A stretch of 55,337 bases of DNA, taken from positions 1 through 55,337 of the forward strand of contig NZ_BLTE01000021.1 of assembly GCF_013019105.1 (NCBI RefSeq), read 5' to 3'. The notes beneath the pieces were generated by a model that was given only the letters and a program-made list of their open reading frames with translations, had not been told where the DNA came from and did not search any database. This DNA comes from Fundidesulfovibrio magnetotacticus. Lineage in GTDB: Bacteria; Desulfobacterota; Desulfovibrionia; Desulfovibrionales; Desulfovibrionaceae. This document shows positions 32,478 to 40,832 of the stretch, piece after piece. A program made the translations under genes and the position numbers. How positions within the stretch are numbered: the stretch's first letter is position 1; each line of letters starts with the position of its first letter.

Positions 32478-33440
32478 TCATTCCCCGCCGGGACAGTTCT
32501 GCGTCCTGTCCACGATGTAGGTCGGCTTGTTTTGTGACTCGTGGTACGTTCGCATGAGAATCTCCGAGATGAGGCCCATGAAGATGGACATGAACCCCAT
32601 GAGGAAGAAGAGCACCACGGCCAGGGGGAGCGGCGTCTCGATGAAACTCTTGCTGCCGAAGAGCTTCAGGTAGAGCATGGCCAGGAACATCAGGAAGGAA
32701 ACGCCCAGTGAGACCAACCCGAATCCGCCGAAAAGGTACATGGGCTTCTGGGCAAACTTGTCCAGGAACTTCACAACGATGAGGTCGAGGATCACCTTGA
32801 CGGTGCGTTCGATGCCGTACTTGGAGACCCCGTGCACCCTTGGGTGGTGGGTGACGCCCACCTCGGTGACCTTGGCCCCCTGCCAGCAGGCGTAGATGGG
32901 GATGAAGCGGTGCATCTCGCCGTAGAGCTTCACGCCCTTGATGATCTCCTTGCGGTAAGCCTTGAGGGAGCAGCCGTAGTCGTGCAGGTGCACGCCCGAG
33001 ATGCGCGAGATGAGGAAGTTGGCCACGCGGCTGGGGAAATTGCGCTTCAGAGGGTGGTCCTGGCGGTCCTTGCGCCAGCCGGAGACCACGTCGTAGCCCT
33101 CGTCGAGCTTGGCCAGAAGCTTGGGAATGTCGCCGGGGTCGTTCTGGAGGTCGCCGTCCATGGGGATGAGGATGTCACCGGTGGCGGCGTCGATGCCCGC
33201 CATCATGGCAGCGGTCTGGCCGAAGTTGCGCCGCAGGTGGATGACGCGCACGCGGGAGTCGGCCTGGGCGATTTCGTGGAGTCGCTGGGCCGTGGCGTCG
33301 GTTGAGCCGTCGTCCACCAGAATGATCTCGTAGACGTGGCCCATGGCGTGCAACACGGGGAGGAGCCGTGCGTGCAACGGCAGTACGTTATCTTCCTCGT
33401 TGAAAAGCGGAATGATGATGGAGAGCGATCTGTTGGGCAT
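32478..33440 (-). CDS. GtrB/DPM1-like membrane glycosyltransferase (GT2)
   Basis: A 320-residue GT2 enzyme with two C-terminal transmembrane helices. SLSIIIPLFNEEDNV, ILVDDGSTDAT and IPMDGDLQNDP carry the nucleotide and DxD-type motifs. GVSKYGIERTVKVILDL is the conserved linker before the membrane helices (about 230-290). These enzymes load glucose, phosphoribose or similar groups onto undecaprenyl or dolichyl phosphate. The product would feed the GT-C enzymes nearby. ATG 33440 is 36 bases after the polytopic protein. Confidence 0.93.
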   Translation of the reverse strand: MPNRSLSIIIPLFNEEDNVLPLHARLLPVLHAMGHVYEIILVDDGSTDATAQRLHEIAQADSRVRVIHLRRNFGQTAAMMAGIDAATGDILIPMDGDLQNDPGDIPKLLAKLDEGYDVVSGWRKDRQDHPLKRNFPSRVANFLISRISGVHLHDYGCSLKAYRKEIIKGVKLYGEMHRFIPIYACWQGAKVTEVGVTHHPRVHGVSKYGIERTVKVILDLIVVKFLDKFAQKPMYLFGGFGLVSLGVSFLMFLAMLYLKLFGSKSFIETPLPLAVVLFFLMGFMSIFMGLISEILMRTYHESQNKPTYIVDRTQNCPGGE

Positions 33441-33476
33441 GGATGGTCTTTTTCTTACACGAGTTGCACTGTTCCC

Positions 33477-35126
33477 TCAACCCCGCCCGGCGGGGCGCAC
33501 GTCCACCAGGAAAGCCCCGGGGGCCAGGGGGATGCGCGGAAAGAGGGCCGGGTTCAGCAGGGCGAAGGCCGTGCGGCCGCGCACGGATTCGCGCACGATG
33601 GCCCCGAAAGGCTCGAACACGGGCCTGCCGGAGAGGAACTCCGGAGTGAAATGGGCTTCATTGACCACCAGGAAGTCCACGCCCCAGTCGCGGGCCAGGG
33701 CGCGCACGTCGGCGGGGTCCTGGGCGTAGTACGCCTTGAGCACGGCCTCCAGCCGCGGGCGGAAGCGCTCCCAGTAGCCCCTGCTCCAGGGGTGGGCCAG
33801 TTCGAAGGTGACCAGGGCGTTGCGCCGGGAGAAGGTCATCACGTTGTCCATGAGGTCCGGCAGCCCCGCAAGCAGGGCGCTCTTGGGCGTGGCGGCCTCG
33901 ATGGCGGCGTAGAGAGGGGCCTGGGCCGAGTAGTCGTAGAGGGCCACCCCCTTGAGCCGGACGCCGCCGCCCAGGCACGCCGCCAGCACGAGACCGGCGC
34001 AGGCCGTGCGCGAAAGACCACGGCGCGAGACGGCCCCGGCCAGGCACCACGCCAGGAGCAGGGCGTAGAGCAGGTTCAGGGGGTACTGCACGTAGCGGTC
34101 GGGCACGAAGAGCTTGAAGGCCAGGAGGCGCGCTGCCGCGTAGAACACCAGGAAAGCCCCGCCGGTCCAGGCCAGGGGTTTGAGAGCGCGTCCGAGCAAC
34201 CGCCAGTCCGCGGCCCTGGCCCCGAACCAGAGCGCCGGGGCCAGCAGGGCAAGGGTGACGATGCCCGCGGCCAGCCCGAGTTCCTTGAAAAGCCCCACGC
34301 CCTCGAATGGAAAGTAGACGAAATCCAGGAAGGGATTGGGCAGCGGGGCCAGGTCCAGGCGTCCCTGGGGGCCGAATTCTGGGCGTCCGGCCGTCTCGGA
34401 GAGCCAGACCAGCGGCCCGAAGCCCCCGCCCTGGGGTTTGAGGGCGTTTGCCAGGGTGAGCCCCGCCGGAACTGCCCAGCCCAGCCAGCCCCTCCACGAG
34501 GCGAAGCTTTCGTCCAGGCGCTTGTGGCGCAGGCTCCAGGCCGCGCGTTGCGCGAAGAGCCCGGCGGCGCAGGGCAGGCAGATGTAGGGGATGAACAGGC
34601 CCAGGAGCGTGAGCGCCGCGAACTGTCTGCGGCCGTGCAACGTCGCCAGGACGAAGAGCGCCAGCAGCGGGCTGGCGTAGCCCCGGGCAAGGGCCCCTGA
34701 GATGTTGTCCAGGAAGAAAGGCATGAGCCATGTCATGGCCGCGGCGGCCCAGGCCGTTGCGCGTCCCCCCAGGCGCAGGCCCAGGGCGAAGAGGTACAAG
34801 GCCTCCAGCACGAAGAGCCCCCCCGTGAGGCGTTTGGAGGCCATGAGCGGGTCGACGAAGAAAGAGGCGATGCGGTAGACCGCCTCGACGCCCAGAGTCA
34901 CGTAGGCCCGGGCGTAGTCACCCAGGAGGTCCGGCGGGTAGAGACCTGGGTCCTGGAAACGCTGCATCCAGTAGACCTGCTGGCGCAGGTCGTCGTTTAC
35001 GGCGTAGGGGTTGGCGAAGCCGTGTCCGTGGGCGGCCCAGAACACGGCCAGGGACAGAAGCGCCGCCAGGGGCCAGTCCCAGGGTTCGGCCGGGCGCTTC
35101 GGGCCCTGCTCAGACGGCGCGGTCAT
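33477..35126 (-). CDS. Polytopic membrane protein of unknown function
   Basis: A 549-residue protein with about 10-12 hydrophobic segments and a C-terminal soluble part (about 430-549, FRPRLEAVLKAYYAQDPADV, FLVVNEAHFTPEFLSGRP). The first loop (HGFANPYAVNDDLRQQVYWM) has the acidic/aromatic character of GT-C glycosyltransferase first loops. It could be a GT-C enzyme or an uncharacterised envelope protein; no firm family match is visible. It overlaps the GNAT-like gene upstream by 17 bases, so translation is coupled. Confidence 0.75.
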   Translation of the reverse strand: MTAPSEQGPKRPAEPWDWPLAALLSLAVFWAAHGHGFANPYAVNDDLRQQVYWMQRFQDPGLYPPDLLGDYARAYVTLGVEAVYRIASFFVDPLMASKRLTGGLFVLEALYLFALGLRLGGRATAWAAAAMTWLMPFFLDNISGALARGYASPLLALFVLATLHGRRQFAALTLLGLFIPYICLPCAAGLFAQRAAWSLRHKRLDESFASWRGWLGWAVPAGLTLANALKPQGGGFGPLVWLSETAGRPEFGPQGRLDLAPLPNPFLDFVYFPFEGVGLFKELGLAAGIVTLALLAPALWFGARAADWRLLGRALKPLAWTGGAFLVFYAAARLLAFKLFVPDRYVQYPLNLLYALLLAWCLAGAVSRRGLSRTACAGLVLAACLGGGVRLKGVALYDYSAQAPLYAAIEAATPKSALLAGLPDLMDNVMTFSRRNALVTFELAHPWSRGYWERFRPRLEAVLKAYYAQDPADVRALARDWGVDFLVVNEAHFTPEFLSGRPVFEPFGAIVRESVRGRTAFALLNPALFPRIPLAPGAFLVDVRPAGRG

Positions 35127-36237
35127 AGAGGCGGAAGGTCCGCCAACGCCGGCCGCCGAACATCTGCAGGGTCTTGTTCCACTTCACCAGCGACTCGGGG
35201 ATGAGCGAGCAGTCGCAGTGGTTGTTGTACTTGAGCCAGCGCGAGAGGGTGATCATCACGTTGAGGATCAAGGCGTGGTGGAGCTTGCGCCACTGGTGGG
35301 ACTTTTTCACGCCCATGATGATTGCGCGCGAGGAGACCAGCGGGGCGACGCGGCAGTCCCAGAGCAGACGCAGCATGCCCCAGAGGCCCAGCTTGCCCCT
35401 AGTCTTGTGCAGGGTGTGGTTGATGTCCGGGGCCACGATGCAGAAGGCGAGCATCTCGCCGTTCTCCTCGATGAAGCTCACCAGCTCCGGGCGCAGGATG
35501 GGCTTGAGCTGCATGAAGGCGTCGTTGAACTGGCGCTCCGTGAGGGGCACATGGCCCCAGTTCTTGCTCCAGAGGGTGTTGAACATCTCCAGCACCTCGG
35601 GGGCGCGGGCGATGAATTCGCTGGGCTTGCCCTGGGTGATGATGAGCCCGGCGGCCTTGAGCAGGGCGTCGCGGCGCTCGATGAGCTGCTCCACGGGCTG
35701 GACGAGGTGGTCGATGATGTAGCCGTACCAGTCGAAGGTCTTGGTGAAGCCCCAGCTTTCCACGAGCTGTTCGTAGTAGGGATGGTTGTAGCTGTGGAAC
35801 ATCACGGGGCGCTGATGGTAGCCCTCCACGAGCAGGCCCACCTCGTCGTAGATGCCGAAGGAGAGGGGACCGTGCAGGCGCGTTTTGCCGCGCTCGCGCA
35901 CCCACTGGGCGGCGGTCTCGAAGAGGGCGTGGGCGGTGGGCTTGTCGTCGATGCACTCGAAGAAGCCGAAGAAACCGGTGTGGGGGTCGTGGTGCTTTTC
36001 GTAGGCGAAATTCAGATGCGCGGAGAGCCTGCCAAGGGTGCGAGAGCCGTCCTTGGCCAGGAAGTACTGCGCCTGTCCCACCTCGAAAAAGGGACCTTTC
36101 TTGGGGTCGAGGAAGTCGCGAAGGTGCGAAAGAACGGGGGGGACCCAGTGCGGGTCCCCCTCGTAGATGGCGAAGGGCAGCTGGAGGAAGTCCTCCATGT
36201 CCTGGGGGGTGGACACGGGGACGATGTGCGCGGCCAT
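35110..36237 (-). CDS. GNAT-superfamily N-acyltransferase candidate
   Basis: A 375-residue protein. The N-terminal region FAIYEGDPHWVPPVLSHLRD, then FFGFFECIDDKPTAHALFE and LHGPLSFGIYDEVGLLVEG, resembles the large GNAT-like family annotated as N-acetyltransferase. A second half (about 190-375, FNTLWSKNWGHVPLTERQFN, FCIVAPDINHTL) resembles a duplicated acyltransferase unit. Because the adjoining cluster has a serine-palmitoyltransferase-like enzyme, an N-acyl transfer onto a long-chain base is my hypothesis. It starts at ATG 36237 or GTG 36243, which overlaps the HlyD stop; neither has a clear ribosome site. Confidence 0.75.
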   Translation of the reverse strand: MAAHIVPVSTPQDMEDFLQLPFAIYEGDPHWVPPVLSHLRDFLDPKKGPFFEVGQAQYFLAKDGSRTLGRLSAHLNFAYEKHHDPHTGFFGFFECIDDKPTAHALFETAAQWVRERGKTRLHGPLSFGIYDEVGLLVEGYHQRPVMFHSYNHPYYEQLVESWGFTKTFDWYGYIIDHLVQPVEQLIERRDALLKAAGLIITQGKPSEFIARAPEVLEMFNTLWSKNWGHVPLTERQFNDAFMQLKPILRPELVSFIEENGEMLAFCIVAPDINHTLHKTRGKLGLWGMLRLLWDCRVAPLVSSRAIIMGVKKSHQWRKLHHALILNVMITLSRWLKYNNHCDCSLIPESLVKWNKTLQMFGGRRWRTFRLYDRAV

Positions 36238-36239
36238 GG

Positions 36240-37193
36240 TCACTTCTTGGGGGTGATGGACACCTGCGCCTTGAGGCCTTCCTTGAGGGAAAAGTCCGGG
36301 TTGGGCAGGGTCAGTTCGATTTCATAGTAGGAGGGCTGGTGCAGCGCGGTGGGCAGGGGAGCCCAGGGGATGCGGCTGATGCTGGCCTCCAGGGTCTTGC
36401 CGGGGAGGGAGTCGAAGGTGACCTTGGCTTTGTCGCCCAGCTTCAGGCGCAGGGCCTCGATCTCGTGAACCTGGGCGCGGATGAGGATGGGATCGAGCAG
36501 GCCTACCTGGAAGAGTTCGGTGTCGCGGGAGAGCTTGACGCCCTGGCGCAGTTCCGGGTTGATCCAGAGCACGTAGCCGTCGACGGGGGCCTTGACGATG
36601 CCCTCGTTGGGGAGGCTGCCGAAGTTGGCCTTGGGGCCGAAGCGGTCGCGGGCCAGTTCGAGGCGCTGCTGGGCCATGTCCTTTTCGAGATTGAGGCGCT
36701 CGGTGAGGGCCACGCGCTGTTTCTCGACGGCATCGATCTCCAGGGCGTTCTGGGCCAGGGCCTGGGATGTGGCGAGGTTTTGCTTCTCCATCATCTCCAG
36801 TTCCTTGCGCTTGACGCGGAACTTTTCCAGGTCGCGGTTGGCGGCGGAGAGCAGGTGCTCCACCTCCTTGACCTGGGCGAGGTTGAGGTTTCGCTTCTCG
36901 GCCATGCGCGTTTCCATGGGGATCTCGAAGGTGGCCAGGACGTCGTTCTTTTTCACCTTCTGGCCGATCTGCGTGGGCATGGTGGCGATCTGGGACGTGA
37001 AGGGCAGCTGCACGGAGAGCTTCAAGGGGCTGTAGAGCTTGCCCGAAAAGATGATTTCGCTGGCCATGGGCGATGGGTCGGCCGCCTGGGGAGCCGCAGG
37101 GGGCGCAGCGGGAGCGGCGGGCTGTTGGGCGCGGACGGGCAAGGCCGTCGCGGCCAGGAAGGCCAGAGCCAGGAGGAGGTTGCGCAGGGTCAT
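36240..37193 (-). CDS. Periplasmic adaptor (HlyD/MacA-like) of the tripartite exporter
   Basis: A 317-residue protein with a signal peptide (first ~23 residues, ending VRAQ) and a Pro/Ala linker. A coiled-coil region (about 95-195, EKRNLNLAQVKEVEHLLSAA) lies between lipoyl-like halves (IGQKVKKNDVLATFEI; GIVKAPVDGYVLWINPEL), and the C-terminus is a beta-barrel. It would link the MacB-like permease to the outer-membrane factor. It is shorter than typical MacA and has no lipoprotein Cys. GGGAGAAA precedes ATG 37193, four bases after the outer-membrane factor stop. Confidence 0.9.
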   Translation of the reverse strand: MTLRNLLLALAFLAATALPVRAQQPAAPAAPPAAPQAADPSPMASEIIFSGKLYSPLKLSVQLPFTSQIATMPTQIGQKVKKNDVLATFEIPMETRMAEKRNLNLAQVKEVEHLLSAANRDLEKFRVKRKELEMMEKQNLATSQALAQNALEIDAVEKQRVALTERLNLEKDMAQQRLELARDRFGPKANFGSLPNEGIVKAPVDGYVLWINPELRQGVKLSRDTELFQVGLLDPILIRAQVHEIEALRLKLGDKAKVTFDSLPGKTLEASISRIPWAPLPTALHQPSYYEIELTLPNPDFSLKEGLKAQVSITPKK

Positions 37194-37197
37194 CGGG

Positions 37198-38820
37198 TTA
37201 TTTCTCCCAGGATTCGATGTCGACGTATTTCTGGCGCAGGTCGCCGGAGAGGCCCATGAGCGTGAGCAGGGCGATGTCGCGCTTGGACTGAGCCAGGAGC
37301 ATCTTCTGCTTGTTGTCGTAGAGCAGCGAGCGGGAATCCACGAGCTTGTCGAAGTCGGTCTGTCCGCTCTTAAACTGGTATTCGCTCTGCTCGTCCCTGA
37401 GGCGGTGGAACTCCACGGTGGCCGTGGACATGCGCAGTTCGGAGGCGGCGGTCTGGTAGTCCGAGAGAGCCTTCTGAACGCTGACGATCAGTTCGAATTC
37501 CTTGGCCTTGTTCTGGGCGTTGGTCTGCTCGAGCTTCTTGTACTGGCGCGAGATTTCGCGTCCCTTGGTCCAGTAGTCAAGGGGCATGGAGATGTTGATG
37601 CCGGGGTAGAAGGGGAAGCCTTCGTTCTTGTAGGTGGTGGAGCTGTTCAGGGAGTCCACGGTCTGGAAGGTGAAGCCGAAGGACGGCAGGAGCTTCACGT
37701 AGGAAAGGCCGATGTTCTTCTTCTGCAGGCGGCGTTCGTATTCGGCCATGCGCAGGTCGAAGGAGTTGGCGCGGATCTTCTCGTCGGTGACGTCGGCGAT
37801 GGTGAAGGCGCCCATGATCTGCTTGCGGGCGGCGGCCACGTCGAGTTCGAGCTTGTTGGTGAAGGGCACGCCCAGGATGAACTTGATGTCGTCCATAACC
37901 GAGTTGCGGATGGATTCGATCTGTTCGAGTTCGGCCTTGGCGATGTCGATGCGCGTCTCCGCGAGCTTTATCTCAAGCTGGGTGGCCTGCCCGATGCCGA
38001 GCCTGGTTTTGTAGAAGGTGAGGTTCTTCTGGGCCAGCTCCAGGCGGTCCTTGGAGACAGCGCGCTGCGATTCCACGGCCTCGAGCTGAATGAAGTCGGT
38101 GGCCAGGCGAACGAGCCCGGCCGAAATCACTTTCAGGTGGCCCAGCACGGCGATGTTGGCCATCTCGTTGCGGGCCTGGACCTCGAAGGTGGAGAGCACG
38201 GGGTTCCACTGGCCGGTGGAGAAGCTGATGGTGTAGGGTTTGTCCTGGGTTCCGTCGATCTTGGTGGGCATGCGGAACCAGTAGGTGGTGTTGATGGAGA
38301 CCGTGGGCACGAACGTGGACCAGGCGTCCTGCACGTCCAGGCGCTTGGTTTCGATCTCCAGGGCCGAGCGCACCAGCAGGGGGGACTGCACCAGGGCCAC
38401 GCGCACGCATTCGTGGAAGTCGGCGGGCTGCTTGATGGAGGTGGACATGGGCCGCTCGCCGTTGGCGGGCATGGCGCCGGAAGGCAGAGGCTCGCTGCCG
38501 GGGAGACCGCTTTTGGCCTGGGCCTGCGCCGGCGGCTGCGCTTGAGTTTGCGCCGCGGGCTTGGCGGGGACGGCCGGCTGGGCCTGCTTCGCATGCTTGG
38601 CGTCGCCGGGCTGTTGGGCCTGACCCGCGTCCATGGGCTGCACGGGTTTATCCGGCGCGGGCGGAGCGGTGGGGAGGGTCTCGTAGGAGCGTATCTTGTC
38701 GGGCTTCTCGGCCGAGTTGCTTTTGTCCTTGGCGGCCAGCGCGGGCGCGGCGAAAAGCATGATGAGCGCCGCGAGGCACAGGGCGGTGAGTCGAAAATTC
38801 GGCCGTCTGGCAAGACGCAT
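37198..38820 (-). CDS. TolC-family outer-membrane factor
   Basis: A 540-residue protein: signal peptide (about 1-30, ending ALAA), a Pro/Ala/Gln-rich linker (about 60-130), then an OEP-type domain with two long helical halves. Examples are VESQRAVSKDRLELAQKNLT, LEIKLAETRIDIAKAELEQ and YRKLEQTNAQNKAKEFEL. It provides the outer-membrane tunnel for the exporter encoded beside it. I chose ATG 38820 with AAAGGGG upstream; an earlier in-frame start adds 28 unrelated residues. The linker is unusually long. Confidence 0.9.
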   Translation of the reverse strand: MRLARRPNFRLTALCLAALIMLFAAPALAAKDKSNSAEKPDKIRSYETLPTAPPAPDKPVQPMDAGQAQQPGDAKHAKQAQPAVPAKPAAQTQAQPPAQAQAKSGLPGSEPLPSGAMPANGERPMSTSIKQPADFHECVRVALVQSPLLVRSALEIETKRLDVQDAWSTFVPTVSINTTYWFRMPTKIDGTQDKPYTISFSTGQWNPVLSTFEVQARNEMANIAVLGHLKVISAGLVRLATDFIQLEAVESQRAVSKDRLELAQKNLTFYKTRLGIGQATQLEIKLAETRIDIAKAELEQIESIRNSVMDDIKFILGVPFTNKLELDVAAARKQIMGAFTIADVTDEKIRANSFDLRMAEYERRLQKKNIGLSYVKLLPSFGFTFQTVDSLNSSTTYKNEGFPFYPGINISMPLDYWTKGREISRQYKKLEQTNAQNKAKEFELIVSVQKALSDYQTAASELRMSTATVEFHRLRDEQSEYQFKSGQTDFDKLVDSRSLLYDNKQKMLLAQSKRDIALLTLMGLSGDLRQKYVDIESWEK

Positions 38821-38836
38821 TGTGGATCCCCTTTGC

Positions 38837-39529
38837 TTAATAGGGCTTGAGCATTCCGTCGGACAAAAGGCTTCTGCGGGAGCAGCGTTCGGCCGTTCCC
38901 GCATCGTGGGTGACGATGACCATGGCCACCCGTGCTTCCTCGGTGATCTTCACGAAGTAGTCCATGACGCGCGCGGAGTTGTCCTTGTCGAGCTGTCCCG
39001 TGGGTTCGTCGGCGAGGATGAATTCCGGCTCGTTCACCAGGGCTCTGGCAATTGACACGCGCTGGCGTTCGCCGCCGGAGAGGCGGTTGGATGGCTGGCG
39101 CACGCGGTGCTCCAGGTTCACCAGCTTCAGGGCTTCCATGATCATGTCTTCCCGTACGCTGCGTTTAACCCCGGTGTAGATCAGGGGCAACTCCAAATTC
39201 TCGTAGACGGTGGAGTTTTCGAGCAGGTCGCAGCTTTGGAACACGAAGCCCATTTTTTCGCGGCGGAAGATAGCCTGTGCGGCGCGGTCCAGCGTGAGCA
39301 CGTTCACGCCGGCCACCTTGTACACGCCGTCGGTGGGCGGCTGGAAGATGCCCAGGATGAAGAGCAGGGTGGACTTGCCCGAGCCCGAGGGGCCCATGAT
39401 GGCCACCATCTCGCCCCGGCGCACCTCGAGGTTGATGTCCTTGAGCACCGGGATGGCTTCCACGCCGGTGTTGTACACCTTGGTGAGGTGCTGGATGTCG
39501 ATGACGATTTCGTTGTGGCGGCTATTCAT
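38837..39529 (-). CDS. ABC transporter ATPase (MacB/LolD type)
   Basis: A 230-residue nucleotide-binding domain: Walker A GPSGSGKST, Q-loop VFQSCDL, signature LSGGERQR, Walker B FILADEPTG and switch histidine in IVTHD. Length and motifs fit stand-alone LolD/MacB ATPases. Its start overlaps the permease stop by eight bases. In other systems such ATPases drive export of lipoproteins, antibiotics or peptides; the lipid-synthesis neighbours point to a lipid-like cargo here (inference). Confidence 0.95.
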   Translation of the reverse strand: MNSRHNEIVIDIQHLTKVYNTGVEAIPVLKDINLEVRRGEMVAIMGPSGSGKSTLLFILGIFQPPTDGVYKVAGVNVLTLDRAAQAIFRREKMGFVFQSCDLLENSTVYENLELPLIYTGVKRSVREDMIMEALKLVNLEHRVRQPSNRLSGGERQRVSIARALVNEPEFILADEPTGQLDKDNSARVMDYFVKITEEARVAMVIVTHDAGTAERCSRRSLLSDGMLKPY

Positions 39530-40775
39530 AGCGCATGGCGTCCACGACCTGCATCCGGCTTGCGCGGATGGAGGGATAGAGTCCCGCGCCCACTCCCAGC
39601 ACGGCGGCGAAGGCCAGGCCGGCCGCGAGGCACAGCGCGAAGAGGCCCTCGGGCGGCCGCGAACCGAGCATGCGGCTCATGTATTCGATGCCGAAGCGGC
39701 CCAGGAGCACGCCCAGCATGGCCGAGCCGAACGTGACCGAGAGCGCCTCGAAGAGGAACTGCCAGAGGATGTCGGAATCTTCCGCGCCCATGGCCTTCTT
39801 CAGTCCGATCTCGCGGGTGCGGGCCGTCACGGCGGCCATCATGATGTTCCAGATGCCGAAGCCGCCCAGCACCAGGGTGGCCCCGATGGAGGCGTAGATG
39901 AACAGGCTCACCCACCAGAACATGCGCTGCACCTGCTTGAGGGGCTCCCAGCCCACCTGGACGCGCAGGCCCTTGTCGGTCTGGTTGGCCTTGATGATCC
40001 TGCCCAGGGCGTCGGCCACGGGGGCCACGTCGTCCCAGGTGTTGCAGCGCACGTAGAGGCTGGAGATCTGCGAGATGTCCTGGATGCGGGCCTTGGCGGT
40101 TGTCACGGGGACGAAGGCCATGAGGGTCTTGTCGGCCGCGCGTACGCCGCCGATGATGCCCACCACCTGGTAGAGGTTGTTGTCCATGTTCAGGTACTGC
40201 CCGAGGGACGCCTCGGGGCTGCCGAAGATGGTCTTGGCCAGATCCTGGCCGAGCACGCAGACCTTGCTGCCATGGGCGATGTCTTCGGGCGTGAAGAGCC
40301 TGCCCAGCCGGGGCGTGAAGGAGAAGAGCGACCAGTAGTTCACGTCCACCCCGTGCAGGTTGAAGCCGTAGACTTTCTCCTGGTAGGTGGTGGTGACTCC
40401 GGCGCGCGTGCGGATGCCCGTGACGTCCTTGACCCCCGGGATGGCTTCCACGGCCTCGATGGTGTGGGTGCGGAACCACTCCTGGCGGTCGTACATCTGG
40501 GGGTCGAAGTGTGCGGCGATGATGGTCGCGCCGCCGAGGAGGTCGAGGTCGTTGTTGAAGTTGGCCTTGAGGTCGCGGCCCATGGTCACGATGGTGATGA
40601 AACCGGCCGTGCCCAGGGCGATGGACGCCATGACGCCGATGTAGCGCCGCCTCTTGCGCATCACCTCCCGCAGGCTGATGCGGATGAGGTCCATGAAGCG
40701 CAGGAAGCGGGTTCCCCTGTCGGGAGGTAGAAAACCCGCCGCCCTGAGGCTGTGGAGTGTGGTCTTGTTGGTCAT
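39522..40775 (-). CDS. MacB/FtsX-type ABC permease
   Basis: A 417-residue protein: helix 1 (about 47-65, YIGVMASIALGTAGFITIV), a large periplasmic domain with MacB-PCD-like sequence (VEAIPGVKDVTGIR, GRLFTPEDIAHGSKVCVLGQ), then three C-terminal helices including the FtsX pattern ARTREIGLKKAMGA. It pairs with the ATPase encoded after it and with the adaptor and TolC-like protein. It lies 57 bases downstream of the oxoamine synthase gene. Confidence 0.93.
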   Translation of the reverse strand: MTNKTTLHSLRAAGFLPPDRGTRFLRFMDLIRISLREVMRKRRRYIGVMASIALGTAGFITIVTMGRDLKANFNNDLDLLGGATIIAAHFDPQMYDRQEWFRTHTIEAVEAIPGVKDVTGIRTRAGVTTTYQEKVYGFNLHGVDVNYWSLFSFTPRLGRLFTPEDIAHGSKVCVLGQDLAKTIFGSPEASLGQYLNMDNNLYQVVGIIGGVRAADKTLMAFVPVTTAKARIQDISQISSLYVRCNTWDDVAPVADALGRIIKANQTDKGLRVQVGWEPLKQVQRMFWWVSLFIYASIGATLVLGGFGIWNIMMAAVTARTREIGLKKAMGAEDSDILWQFLFEALSVTFGSAMLGVLLGRFGIEYMSRMLGSRPPEGLFALCLAAGLAFAAVLGVGAGLYPSIRASRMQVVDAMRYE

Positions 40776-40832
40776 GCGTCTCCGTGCTGGGCCGTGTCCC
40801 TTCCCTGCTAGACTTGCGTTCCTGCCGCCGGG

